Positions 1-5,238 of a DNA stretch of 5,634 nucleotides are shown here, piece after piece. Source of the DNA: an uncultured Treponema sp. (GTDB taxonomy: Bacteria; Spirochaetota; Spirochaetia; Treponematales; Treponemataceae). The notes beneath the pieces are model-generated. The model searched no databases, was not told the DNA's origin, and saw only the letters and a list, made by a program, of their open reading frames with translations. A program made the translations under genes and the position numbers. Each line of letters begins with the position of its first letter. The stretch's first letter is position 1. Location of the stretch: contig CALAUH010000046.1 in assembly GCA_937892225.1 (NCBI GenBank), positions 1 to 5,634 on the forward strand, read 5' to 3'.

Positions 1-294
1 GAAGCTTTTATAGAAAGTAAAGAAAGCGACTTTCAAACATTCAAAGATAATTTCTATTTATCCCTTGCCCAAAAATTGGCAGCTTTTGGATGGATTGTTA
101 CAGCTATTACAGCTGCTTCTCCTATTATGGACCAATCCTATGTAGAAAAAGGTTGTAAGGGGAAAGATACATTTTTAGGAATGGCATCCGTAAGATGTAG
201 TGAATTAGGATATTGGAATCATTTTTCTCCAATATTTGATTACTCAAATCTATCTACTTATGCAGATAGTATTGAAAACTATGTCAATAGATAA
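1..294 (+). CDS. gshA: Glutamate-cysteine ligase, fragment (5' end outside window, apparently truncated at 3' end)
   Basis: The frame is open from the first base and stops with TAA at 292-294, giving 97 residues with no start in the window. Glutamate-cysteine ligase joins glutamate and cysteine with ATP in the first step of glutathione synthesis, in the cytosol. Two blocks match the type-1 family as I remember E. coli GshA: FGWIVTAITAASP, against FGWVIPYLFGASP, and SVRCSELGYWN, against SLRLSDLGYTN. These are followed by a region like ITFNDLYEYVAGLKQAI (here YSNLSTYADSIENYVNR). In E. coli GshA well over 200 residues follow this point, including the EVRSLDINPF motif. Here the protein ends at once, and only 20 bases separate it from the convergent motA stop, so the C-terminal half cannot be encoded next to it. 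It may be a pseudogene, a rearrangement breakpoint or a shorter family variant. The TTG at 76 is internal, not a start. The family is fairly sure; functionality is doubtful. Confidence 0.75.
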   Translation, partial: EAFIESKESDFQTFKDNFYLSLAQKLAAFGWIVTAITAASPIMDQSYVEKGCKGKDTFLGMASVRCSELGYWNHFSPIFDYSNLSTYADSIENYVNR

Positions 295-298
295 TATA

Positions 299-325
299 TT
301 AAGGATTTATAAAATTAATCCTTAA
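299..325. terminator. Inverted repeat between convergent genes, possible weak bidirectional terminator
   Basis: TTAAGGATT (299-307) and AATCCTTAA (317-325) form a perfect 9-bp stem with a 9-base loop. It lies between the gshA fragment stop and the end of motA and includes the motA stop codon (315-317). The position suits a terminator serving both strands. The stem has only two G-C pairs and neither strand has a clean T-run after it, so intrinsic termination would be weak. Confidence 0.35.
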
Positions 326-1097
326 GAACATCAGCTTCAACAGCTTTTCTTGTAACAGGATCAAGATAAGTAAGAAGTTTCTGAGCCATAATACGAGGGT
401 TTTCACCTGCCTGAATAGCAAGTACACCTTCAATAATCATTTCTTTAATTCTAATTTCCTGTGAGTTATGAGTAATTAATTTTGTAGCAAAAGGAGAAAT
501 TAACCAGTTTGCCATGAAAGATCCATACAATGTTGTTACAAGGGCAACGGCCATGTTAGGACCTAAAGAACTTTTATCTTCGAGGTTATTTAACATACCA
601 ATAAGACCAAGTACGGTTCCCATCATACCAAAACCAGGAGCATATCCTGCCCATGCATTTATTAAACTGATCCATTCCATATGACGGGCTTCTATCTGAT
701 TCATTTCATTTTCCATGATAGAACGAATAATATTACCGTCAGTACCATCAACTACAAGTCTTAACCCCATTTTCATAAAAGGGTCTTCCAAATCATCAAG
801 ACCGTCTTCAAGTGCAAGAATACCTTCACGTCGGGCTTTTTCAGAAAGAGCCTGTAAACTTACGATGATACTTTTTTCACCAAAATCTGGAACTTTAAAA
901 GCCCTTCCCATTACTTTTAACATTCCGACTACTTTCTTTAATGGTGCAGCTACCCACATAGAAAAGTATGAACCTAATACAGTCATTAAAATTGATGGTA
1001 AGTCCCAAATATCACTTAATTTACCACCAGATGTTAATGTTGCCATAATAATCATGGCACCACCACCAATAACACCAATTATTGTAGCTATATCCAT
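315..1097 (-). CDS. motA: Flagellar motor stator protein MotA
   Basis: A 260-residue protein of normal MotA length. With MotB, MotA forms the inner-membrane ion channel of the flagellar stator and pushes on FliG to rotate the motor. Four membrane segments are visible: about residues 3-22, 33-52, 149-169 and 183-204. The large cytoplasmic loop between the second and third carries ARREGILALE (88-97), with the charged Arg and Glu that contact FliG. The conserved prolines of the third and fourth segments are present in PGFGMMG (Pro154) and LISPF (Pro202). GENPR (231-235) is a typical MotA C-terminal motif. The ATG shares one base with the flbD stop (TAATG) and has AAGAGG at 1109-1104 as Shine-Dalgarno, indicating translational coupling. 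MotB normally follows in spirochaetes, but here the gene is followed by the convergent gshA fragment, so motB must be elsewhere if present. Confidence 0.96.
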   Translation of the reverse strand: MDIATIIGVIGGGAMIIMATLTSGGKLSDIWDLPSILMTVLGSYFSMWVAAPLKKVVGMLKVMGRAFKVPDFGEKSIIVSLQALSEKARREGILALEDGLDDLEDPFMKMGLRLVVDGTDGNIIRSIMENEMNQIEARHMEWISLINAWAGYAPGFGMMGTVLGLIGMLNNLEDKSSLGPNMAVALVTTLYGSFMANWLISPFATKLITHNSQEIRIKEMIIEGVLAIQAGENPRIMAQKLLTYLDPVTRKAVEADVLKD

Positions 1098-1297
1098 TAC
1101 AAGACCTCTTGTTTATCTATACCTATTTTTTTTCGGTACTCAATAATTTTTTCTATAATTTCATTTGGGGAATTTCGAACAATGATTTTTTTGCCTGATA
1201 ACATTGTTAACGTTAAGTCAGGAGTAGATTCCATACTTTCTATCATGTGCGGATTCACCCAAAAAATTTTCCCATCTAACCGCAATACTTCTATCAT
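1097..1297 (-). CDS. flbD: FlbD family flagellar protein
   Basis: A 66-residue protein that begins MIEVLRLDGKIFWVNP and carries SGKKIIV near residue 34, both typical of FlbD, a small protein found in flagellar operons of spirochaetes and Gram-positive bacteria. FlbD is usually placed between flgE and motA, and its biochemical role is not well defined. It is unrelated to the Caulobacter NtrC-type regulator also called FlbD. The family is normally about 60-75 residues, so this copy is complete. The ATG at 1297 has AAGGAAAA (1308-1301) just upstream. The stop overlaps the motA start by one base, so the two are cotranslated. It is the first gene after a spacer with a strong promoter match, and flgE is not upstream as in the common spirochaete order. 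Confidence 0.9.
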   Translation of the reverse strand: MIEVLRLDGKIFWVNPHMIESMESTPDLTLTMLSGKKIIVRNSPNEIIEKIIEYRKKIGIDKQEVL

Positions 1298-1349
1298 TTA
1301 TTTTCCTTGAATTTTATAAAATCCAATGTATATAAATATAGTTATTTAC

Positions 1350-1377
1350 ATTATAAACGATTTTTATAATATTTCAA
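1350..1377 (-). promoter_or_regulatory. Sigma-70-type promoter for flbD-motA
   Basis: On the minus strand, TTGAAA (1377-1372) and TATAAT (1355-1350) are separated by 16 bases: a five-of-six -35 box and a perfect -10 box. The predicted start, near 1343, leaves a leader of about 45 bases before the flbD ATG at 1297 and lies upstream of its Shine-Dalgarno. The hemW-flbD spacer holds no other gene. I see no sigma-28 flagellar promoter pattern here. The spacer is very A+T-rich, which raises the chance of accidental matches, but both boxes and the spacing fit well. Confidence 0.6.
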
Positions 1378-1426
1378 TAAATAATTTAATCTTATACTTA
1401 TTTTTTCGGTTATTTTTAACTAAAAA

Positions 1427-2602
1427 TCAAATTAATTTATCTAAAAAAGAATTTAAAAATAAAAGACCATCTTCATTTAACAAATAAATTTCATCAATTT
1501 TATCTTCTTTTTTTACAATCCTTTTTTCAGCAAGATTCTTTTTTTCCCATTCATTAAAGATTTTATAAAATTTATCTGGAAAATCCGTCTTAAAAAAATC
1601 AAGATATTTATTCCTTGAAACACCAAAAGAAGTTCTTAATCCCATCATAAAATATTCAAAAGAAAGTGTTTCATCAGACAACAGCTCTTTATCTTCGGGA
1701 ATTTTAACTTCAATATTTTTATTCCAGAAAGTCATATATTTATTTATATCATTAAGATTTGTATATCTGAAAGAATTATTATGATTATATAACGTCCCCG
1801 TTGCACCGCTTCCACAACCAATATAAGATTCAAACTGCCAGTACGCCATATTATGTCTACTAAAGTTATCACTTTTACAAAAATTAGATACTTCATACTG
1901 ATAAAATCCATTTTTTTGTAAAAAAGATTTACCCTCTAACCACATTTTATCAGTATTATCAAAATCATATTCAATTTTTAAATTGTCTATTTTTTTATAC
2001 AGTTCAGTTTCTTCTTCTAATACAAGTGAATACATAGAAATATGATCCGGATTATATTCTAAAATCTTTTTTAATCCATCTAAAAATGAATCATTAGTTT
2101 CAAAAGGTAATCCGCAAATTAAATCTATGCTTAATTTTCTGTTCCAGTATTTTTTTATAGTTTCCAATGCATTTATATTCTGATTATTATCTGCCCTTCT
2201 ATTAACAAAACTTAAAACCTCTTGAGATAAAGATTGAATTCCACAGGACAGTCGGTTAATTCCACAATCATCTAAAGTTTCAAGAAGTTCTTTAGTAATA
2301 TCATCAGGATTAACTTCAAAAGTAAATTCATAATCATCTGTAATAATAAAATTCTTTTTAATAAATGATGTTAAAACTTTTATTTGATTTTTTGAAAGTA
2401 AACTTGGAGTTCCGCCGCCAATATAAATTGTTTTAAGTTTATCTGCATTAAATTGTTTTTTTCTAAATAAAAGTTCCTTACATAATGCATTGATATAATC
2501 ATCTTGAATTTTTTGCGGACATTTAATACTGAAAAAATCACAATAATCACATTTAGAAAGGCAGAAAGGAATATGTATATAAAGTGATAAAATATTTTCC
2601 AT
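1427..2602 (-). CDS. hemW: Radical SAM protein HemW (heme chaperone, HemN-like)
   Basis: A 391-residue cytosolic radical SAM protein of usual HemW length. HemW binds heme and an Fe-S cluster and is thought to deliver heme to target proteins; it is often misannotated as oxygen-independent coproporphyrinogen III oxidase. The cluster motif is Cys14-xxx-Cys18-xx-Cys21 in PFCLSKCDYCDF. The position that is a fourth cysteine in true HemN is Phe23, and the HemW signature HNxxYW is present as HNMAYW (250-255). The SAM-binding GGGTPS follows at 62-67, and the C-terminal third matches the HemW C-terminal domain region. The ATG shares one base with the lepB stop (TAATG), so translation is probably coupled. 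I recall the same lepB-hemN/hemW adjacency in Treponema pallidum. An A+T-only 7-bp inverted repeat (1412-1427) sits at the stop but is too weak to call a terminator. Confidence 0.93.
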   Translation of the reverse strand: MENILSLYIHIPFCLSKCDYCDFFSIKCPQKIQDDYINALCKELLFRKKQFNADKLKTIYIGGGTPSLLSKNQIKVLTSFIKKNFIITDDYEFTFEVNPDDITKELLETLDDCGINRLSCGIQSLSQEVLSFVNRRADNNQNINALETIKKYWNRKLSIDLICGLPFETNDSFLDGLKKILEYNPDHISMYSLVLEEETELYKKIDNLKIEYDFDNTDKMWLEGKSFLQKNGFYQYEVSNFCKSDNFSRHNMAYWQFESYIGCGSGATGTLYNHNNSFRYTNLNDINKYMTFWNKNIEVKIPEDKELLSDETLSFEYFMMGLRTSFGVSRNKYLDFFKTDFPDKFYKIFNEWEKKNLAEKRIVKKEDKIDEIYLLNEDGLLFLNSFLDKLI

Positions 2603-3300
2603 TAATAAATCTTAAATAATTTTATTGGGAAATATGAGGCTAAAACAGTACCTCTGATTTGATCAGAACTAATACATCCATAAAAACGAGAATCTAATGC
2701 TGAAGAACGGTTATCGCATAAAACAAAATATTCATCTTCTTTTAATGTAAATTCAGCAAAATTATCTGTAATGATTAAATCCTTGTCCCAGTTTTCAGGT
2801 ACATTTTTTGTAGAAATATCATAACTTTTTTTAGTCATTTCAAATTCAGAAAAATAATACTTACTGTCTTTTTCTTTTACATATACCATATTATTTTCCA
2901 TGTAAATTGTATCACCTGGAGTTCCAACTACTCTTCTTAAAGTTGAAGAAGTACTTGTAAGTTCTTTATCTTCTAAAAAATTAATCTGTTGAAATGTAAA
3001 AAAAGTGCAGATTTTAGAACCAATTTTATAAAAGAAATTTTTATTTAATTTTGATTGTGATTCTAACAAAACAATATCTCCGACTTTTGGAGTTTTTTTT
3101 GTTAAATTAACCATTACATAAGTATTTTCTGGTATATCAGGATTCATTGAATTTGAAATCTGGCGGATTGGAACTAAAAAATATTTAAAAATTATATTAA
3201 TAAAAATTATAGCTAATAAAATTGTTATAAATAAAAAAGTGTTTTTCTGTTCTCTTTCTTTTCGTAATGTATATGAAAGTTCAAATAATCTTTTATTCAT
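2602..3300 (-). CDS. lepB: Signal peptidase I family protein with substituted catalytic lysine
   Basis: A 232-residue type I signal peptidase (S26 family), which normally cleaves signal peptides of exported proteins on the outer face of the inner membrane. About 20 cytoplasmic residues are followed by one membrane segment (about 21-42). The family boxes follow in order: ISNSMNP with the nucleophile Ser51, VGDIVLL (73-79), LRRVVGTPGD (121-130) and CDNRSSALDSR (195-205). In E. coli LepB the third box reads IKRAVGLPGD with catalytic Lys145; the aligned residue here is Arg122 (AGA codon). Ser278 of E. coli, which supports that lysine, aligns with Ala201, and the Gly of GDNR is Cys195. The fold is clear but the Ser/Lys dyad is not intact, so it may be inactive, use another base, or be one of several paralogues. 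The ATG at 3300 has AGGTGG (3315-3310) upstream. The stop overlaps the hemW start by one base. Confidence 0.88.
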   Translation of the reverse strand: MNKRLFELSYTLRKEREQKNTFLFITILLAIIFINIIFKYFLVPIRQISNSMNPDIPENTYVMVNLTKKTPKVGDIVLLESQSKLNKNFFYKIGSKICTFFTFQQINFLEDKELTSTSSTLRRVVGTPGDTIYMENNMVYVKEKDSKYYFSEFEMTKKSYDISTKNVPENWDKDLIITDNFAEFTLKEDEYFVLCDNRSSALDSRFYGCISSDQIRGTVLASYFPIKLFKIY

Positions 3301-3350
3301 TTATTAAATCCACCTAATTAAAAATAACATAAAATCATTGAATTATCAAC

Positions 3351-3545
3351 TTATTCATTTTCATTCTTTTCTAATAGCATTTCAGCATCAGCTTTACCTT
3401 GACGAGTAATTACATTATTAAAATTTTGAACTTCTTTCTGGATATTCTTTTTTGAATCATTATTCTTATTTTTATTTTTAAGAATCTGATTTAAATTCCA
3501 GCATGAAGAACGATTCATTAATGAATAATATTCTGAATCATCCAT
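3351..3545 (-). CDS. Small hypothetical protein
   Basis: A 64-residue ORF that I do not recognise. It is hydrophilic and rich in Asn, Lys and Glu, with a lysine/asparagine-rich middle (KNKNKNNDSKKN) and an acidic C-terminal end (ADAEMLLEKNENE). It has no signal peptide, no membrane segment and a single cysteine. It fits exactly between the HTH-cupin gene, whose stop is 6 bases upstream, and lepB, whose ATG is 50 bases downstream, on the same strand, which favours a real gene. Against it, there is no convincing Shine-Dalgarno before the ATG at 3545, so translation would rely on coupling or a leaderless-type start, and low-complexity A+T-rich DNA can give such ORFs by chance. Confidence 0.5.
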   Translation of the reverse strand: MDDSEYYSLMNRSSCWNLNQILKNKNKNNDSKKNIQKEVQNFNNVITRQGKADAEMLLEKNENE

Positions 3546-3551
3546 AATAAA

Positions 3552-4127
3552 TTATACAGGAGTATAAACTACAGCTAAGATTTTTGCCTTTTCATTTCCG
3601 TGGCTGTGAACATGATGAGCAACGATTGATTCGTAATAAATTGAATCGCCCTGTTTAAGTTCATATGTATCTTTACCGTATTTAATTTCTACCTCACCTT
3701 CCAAAACGTAAATAAATTCTTCACCTTCGTGAGTAGAAAGTTTTACTTCTTCTTCTGATGAAGGGAAAATATCAATTACAAATGGATCCATATGGCGACC
3801 GGCTTTATTCTGAGCCAAAGTATAAAAATCCAAGTCGGAATTTATAGCATTTCCACGGTCACTAAAGCGTGTAACTTCTTTTTTATCTTGAGCACGAGCA
3901 ACAACAGGTCCAAGGTTTTCATCATCATCCATAAAAGTACCAAGACGTACACCAAGTACACGTGCAATTTTAATAAGAGGAGTTAAATTTGGAACAAGAC
4001 TTCCATCTTCAATACTAGCAATCTGTTCAACAGAAAGATTTGTACGTTCCGAAACATCTTCGATAGTAAGTTTGCGGTTTTCACGTACAAGTTTAACTTT
4101 TGCGCCAATTTTATTTTTTTCAGACAT
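3552..4127 (-). CDS. XRE-family HTH / cupin transcriptional regulator
   Basis: A 191-residue cytosolic DNA-binding regulator. Residues 7-64 form an XRE-type helix-turn-helix domain (IGAKVKLVRENRKLTIEDVS, then the recognition region around LSVEQIASIEDG). Residues about 115-189 form a cupin barrel with STHEGEEFIYVLEGEVEI, KQGDSIYYES and paired histidines at 171-172, consistent with a small-ligand or metal site. This architecture is common for local repressors or activators of metabolic operons. In anaerobes I recall such genes beside acyl-CoA synthetase and 2-oxoacid:ferredoxin oxidoreductase genes, which fits the oxidoreductase genes upstream, so control of that cluster is a reasonable inference. 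The ATG at 4127 is preceded by AGAGGA (4137-4132). The upstream space is filled by the GxxExxY cassette, whose end lies 18 bases before the start codon. The specific ligand and operator cannot be read from the sequence. Confidence 0.88.
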   Translation of the reverse strand: MSEKNKIGAKVKLVRENRKLTIEDVSERTNLSVEQIASIEDGSLVPNLTPLIKIARVLGVRLGTFMDDDENLGPVVARAQDKKEVTRFSDRGNAINSDLDFYTLAQNKAGRHMDPFVIDIFPSSEEEVKLSTHEGEEFIYVLEGEVEIKYGKDTYELKQGDSIYYESIVAHHVHSHGNEKAKILAVVYTPV

Positions 4128-4145
4128 AATTTCCTCTTTTTTTTA

Positions 4146-4175
4146 AGCCACAGATAAACACAGATGGACACAGAT
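4146..4175 (+). repeat. Left arm: three CACAGAT heptamers at 10-bp period
   Basis: CACAGAT occurs at 4149-4155, 4159-4165 and 4169-4175 with three-base spacers AAA and GGA. The 10-bp period puts each copy on the same face of the helix, as expected for a protein-binding array. The arm is inverted relative to the one at 4559-4588 and lies between the GxxExxY stop and the regulator's ribosome-binding site. Confidence 0.9.
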
Positions 4176-4180
4176 AAAAA

Positions 4181-4543
4181 TTATTTAGAAAATCTTTTTA
4201 TTTCAACTTTTGTTTTTCCAAAATTGATTAAAAGACCGGTTTTTATATTACCTGCTTTTAAATAATTTAATAATTGTGCTTCATATATTTCATTTGATTT
4301 TTCTGTAGATTTTAGTTCAACTATTACAGAATCTTCAACAAATAAATCAGCATAATAATCACCTACTTTAATACCATCATAAAAAACAGGAAGATTAAAT
4401 TGTTGCTTAACATTTAACCCCTGTTTTTTAATTTCTATAGCTAAAGCATTTTCATATACTTTTTCTAAAAATCCACATCCTAAAGTATTTGACACAGTAT
4501 AAGCAGATCCAATTATTATTTCAGTAATTTTATTAATTTCCAT
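4181..4543 (-). CDS. GxxExxY family protein (PD-(D/E)XK nuclease-like)
   Basis: A 120-residue protein, full length for this family. The family-naming motif is present as GFLEKVY (24-30). The nuclease-fold core follows: Asp66 in DYYADLF, then Glu76-x-Lys78 in VIVELKS, then Gln90 in EAQLLNYLK, which is the D...ExK...Q arrangement of the PD-(D/E)XK superfamily. GLLINFG (103-109) is the usual C-terminal strand. All putative catalytic residues are intact, so the gene looks functional and not decayed. The biological role of the family is not established to my knowledge; nuclease activity is inferred from the fold. The ATG at 4543 lacks a clear Shine-Dalgarno. The gene is closely bracketed by inverted CACAGAT repeat arrays and is wedged between metabolic genes it has no obvious link to, suggesting an inserted cassette. 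Confidence 0.9.
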   Translation of the reverse strand: MEINKITEIIIGSAYTVSNTLGCGFLEKVYENALAIEIKKQGLNVKQQFNLPVFYDGIKVGDYYADLFVEDSVIVELKSTEKSNEIYEAQLLNYLKAGNIKTGLLINFGKTKVEIKRFSK

Positions 4544-4558
4544 AAAACATTCTATTAA

Positions 4559-4588
4559 ATCTGTGTTTATCTGTGTTCATCTGTGGCT
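4559..4588 (-). repeat. Right arm: three ATCTGTG heptamers at 10-bp period (inverted copy of the left arm)
   Basis: ATCTGTG occurs at 4559-4565, 4569-4575 and 4579-4585 with three-base spacers. Read on the minus strand this is CACAGAT three times, 27 of 30 bases identical to the arm at 4146-4175. Bases 4587-4588 also belong to the TAG stop codon of the oxidoreductase gamma-subunit gene, so the arm starts exactly where that coding sequence ends. Confidence 0.9.
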
Positions 4589-5138
4589 ATTTTATTTCGT
4601 AATCCTTTTTATATGCAGCTTCAATTGTTGCAATGTTGATTGGATTAAATTTCTTGTTACGTGCGGAAATTGCTTCGTCCAATGCGTATTCAAAAGGTTT
4701 TACTCCGCTTACCATTCCAGGGCATACTTTTGCAAGACAACCAAGTACAACCATGTTTGCACCGCGTGGATTATTACATTCAGCTGCCATTTCGTTACAT
4801 GGTAATGCCAAAGTTCTAATATCTGTACGGCTAGGTTTAATATCAATAAGGCTTGAATTGTAAATTAAAAGTCCGTTTGGTTTAAGCTGCTGTTCAAATT
4901 TTGTCATTGAAGGTTTATTCAAAGCAACTACAACATCTGGCTGTTCAATTACAGGTGAAGCAACTTCTTCATCACTTACGATTACAGAACAGTTTGCAGT
5001 ACCTCCACGCATTTCAGCACCGTAAGAAGGAATATGTGATACAAATTTATCTTCGCTCATTCCGGCTAAAGTAAGGATTTTTCCGGCAAGAATTACACCC
5101 TGTCCACCAAATCCTGCAAATATAATTTCAGTTGTCAT
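4587..5138 (-). CDS. korC: 2-oxoacid:ferredoxin oxidoreductase, gamma subunit (KorC-like)
   Basis: A cytosolic subunit of about 183 residues from the pyruvate/2-oxoacid:ferredoxin oxidoreductase family, which converts a 2-oxoacid and CoA to acyl-CoA, CO2 and reduced ferredoxin, or runs in reverse. The N-terminal FAGFGGQGVILAG is the family's glycine-rich motif. HIPSYGAEMRGGTANCSV (about 36-53 from the ATG) is the second hallmark, and RGANMVVLG lies near residue 128. Length is normal for a free-standing gamma subunit. A longer reading could begin at TTG 5144, but AGGAG (5152-5148) is only 3 bases from that TTG and 9 from the ATG at 5138, so I chose the ATG. The beta-subunit gene is immediately upstream, separated by a palindromic repeat. 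The 2-oxoglutarate, 2-oxoisovalerate and indolepyruvate enzymes are hard to tell apart from this subunit, so the symbol is tentative. Confidence 0.9.
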   Translation of the reverse strand: MTTEIIFAGFGGQGVILAGKILTLAGMSEDKFVSHIPSYGAEMRGGTANCSVIVSDEEVASPVIEQPDVVVALNKPSMTKFEQQLKPNGLLIYNSSLIDIKPSRTDIRTLALPCNEMAAECNNPRGANMVVLGCLAKVCPGMVSGVKPFEYALDEAISARNKKFNPINIATIEAAYKKDYEIK

Positions 5139-5147
5139 AATCAAAAA

Positions 5148-5152
5148 CTCCT
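5148..5152 (-). promoter_or_regulatory. Ribosome binding site deciding the korC start
   Basis: AGGAG on the minus strand lies 9 bases before the ATG at 5138 and only 3 bases before the alternative TTG at 5144. The spacing supports the ATG. The site lies 7 bases outside the end of the palindromic repeat at 5160-5232, so folding of that repeat in the mRNA could affect access to it. Confidence 0.7.
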
Positions 5153-5159
5153 AAAAATT

Positions 5160-5232
5160 TCACGCAGATTTCGCAGATTATCGCAGATGTTATATATAAA
5201 AAAATCTGCGTAGATCTGCGTGATTTGCGTGA
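5160..5232. repeat. 73-bp palindromic CGCAGAT repeat unit without a gene
   Basis: The left arm has CGCAGAT at 5163-5169, 5172-5178 and 5182-5188. The right arm has ATCTGCG at 5204-5210 and 5214-5220 and ATTTGCG at 5223-5229. The spacing is mirrored: 9 then 10 bp on the left, 10 then 9 on the right. Folded back, the 29-base arms pair at 23 positions around a 15-base A+T-rich loop (5189-5203). TCACG and CGTGA close the outer ends. The unit occupies most of the korB-korC spacer, starting 6 bases after the korB stop. In the transcript it would form a long imperfect hairpin, which could stabilise or attenuate the message, but it has no T-run like a terminator. Confidence 0.85.
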
Positions 5233-5238
5233 CACTAT

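Larger units (their letters stand above)
4146..4588. mobile_element. Candidate mobile cassette: GxxExxY gene between 30-bp inverted CACAGAT repeats
   Basis: The 443-bp unit begins with AGCCACAGAT and ends with its complement ATCTGTGGCT. The two 30-base ends (4146-4175 and 4559-4588) match at 27 of 30 positions when one is inverted. The single gene inside fills nearly all the space (5 bases from one end, 15 from the other). The unit sits between two genes that probably belong together, the oxidoreductase gamma subunit and the HTH-cupin regulator. Its right end overlaps the gamma-subunit TAG stop, and its left end lies just outside the regulator's Shine-Dalgarno. TTTTA occurs directly outside both ends (4141-4145 and 4590-4594), but in such A+T-rich sequence this is weak evidence for a target duplication. 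No transposase is present. Mobility is inferred from structure only. Confidence 0.5.

Noticed and set aside
715..1146. 143-codon plus-strand ORF
   Set aside because: It lies antisense to motA and flbD, both confidently identified by motifs, and has no recognisable domain.
1412..1427. 7-bp inverted repeat at the end of hemW as a terminator
   Set aside because: The stem is entirely A-T with a 2-base loop apart from the stop region; such matches are expected by chance in this spacer.
1427..2602. Annotation as oxygen-independent coproporphyrinogen III oxidase (HemN)
   Set aside because: The fourth HemN cysteine is Phe here and the HemW motif HNxxYW is present.
3301..3350. Promoter for lepB (TTGATA at 3350-3345 with TATTTT 17 bases on)
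   Set aside because: The implied transcription start would fall on the Shine-Dalgarno at 3315-3310, leaving no usable leader, and the -10 match is poor in an A+T-rich spacer.
3792..3986. 64-codon plus-strand ORF
   Set aside because: Antisense shadow of the HTH-cupin regulator; no family features.
3983..4171. 62-codon minus-strand ORF starting MSICVYLWLK
   Set aside because: It starts inside the CACAGAT repeat and runs out of frame through the regulator. Its hydrophobic start is only the translation of the repeat.
4146..4588. CRISPR array
   Set aside because: The repeats are 7 bases with 3-base spacers and occur in mirrored blocks; there are no 25-40 base repeats with unique spacers and no cas genes.
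4563..4805. 80-codon plus-strand ORF starting MFICVHLWLF
   Set aside because: It also begins in the repeat arm and then runs antisense to korC; the apparent membrane segment is a repeat artefact.
4633..4863. 76-codon plus-strand ORF
   Set aside because: Antisense shadow of the well-supported korC gene.
5160..5232. Intrinsic terminator or riboswitch between korB and korC
   Set aside because: No T-run follows the hairpin, the arms are themselves made of repeated heptamers, and no known riboswitch core was recognised.
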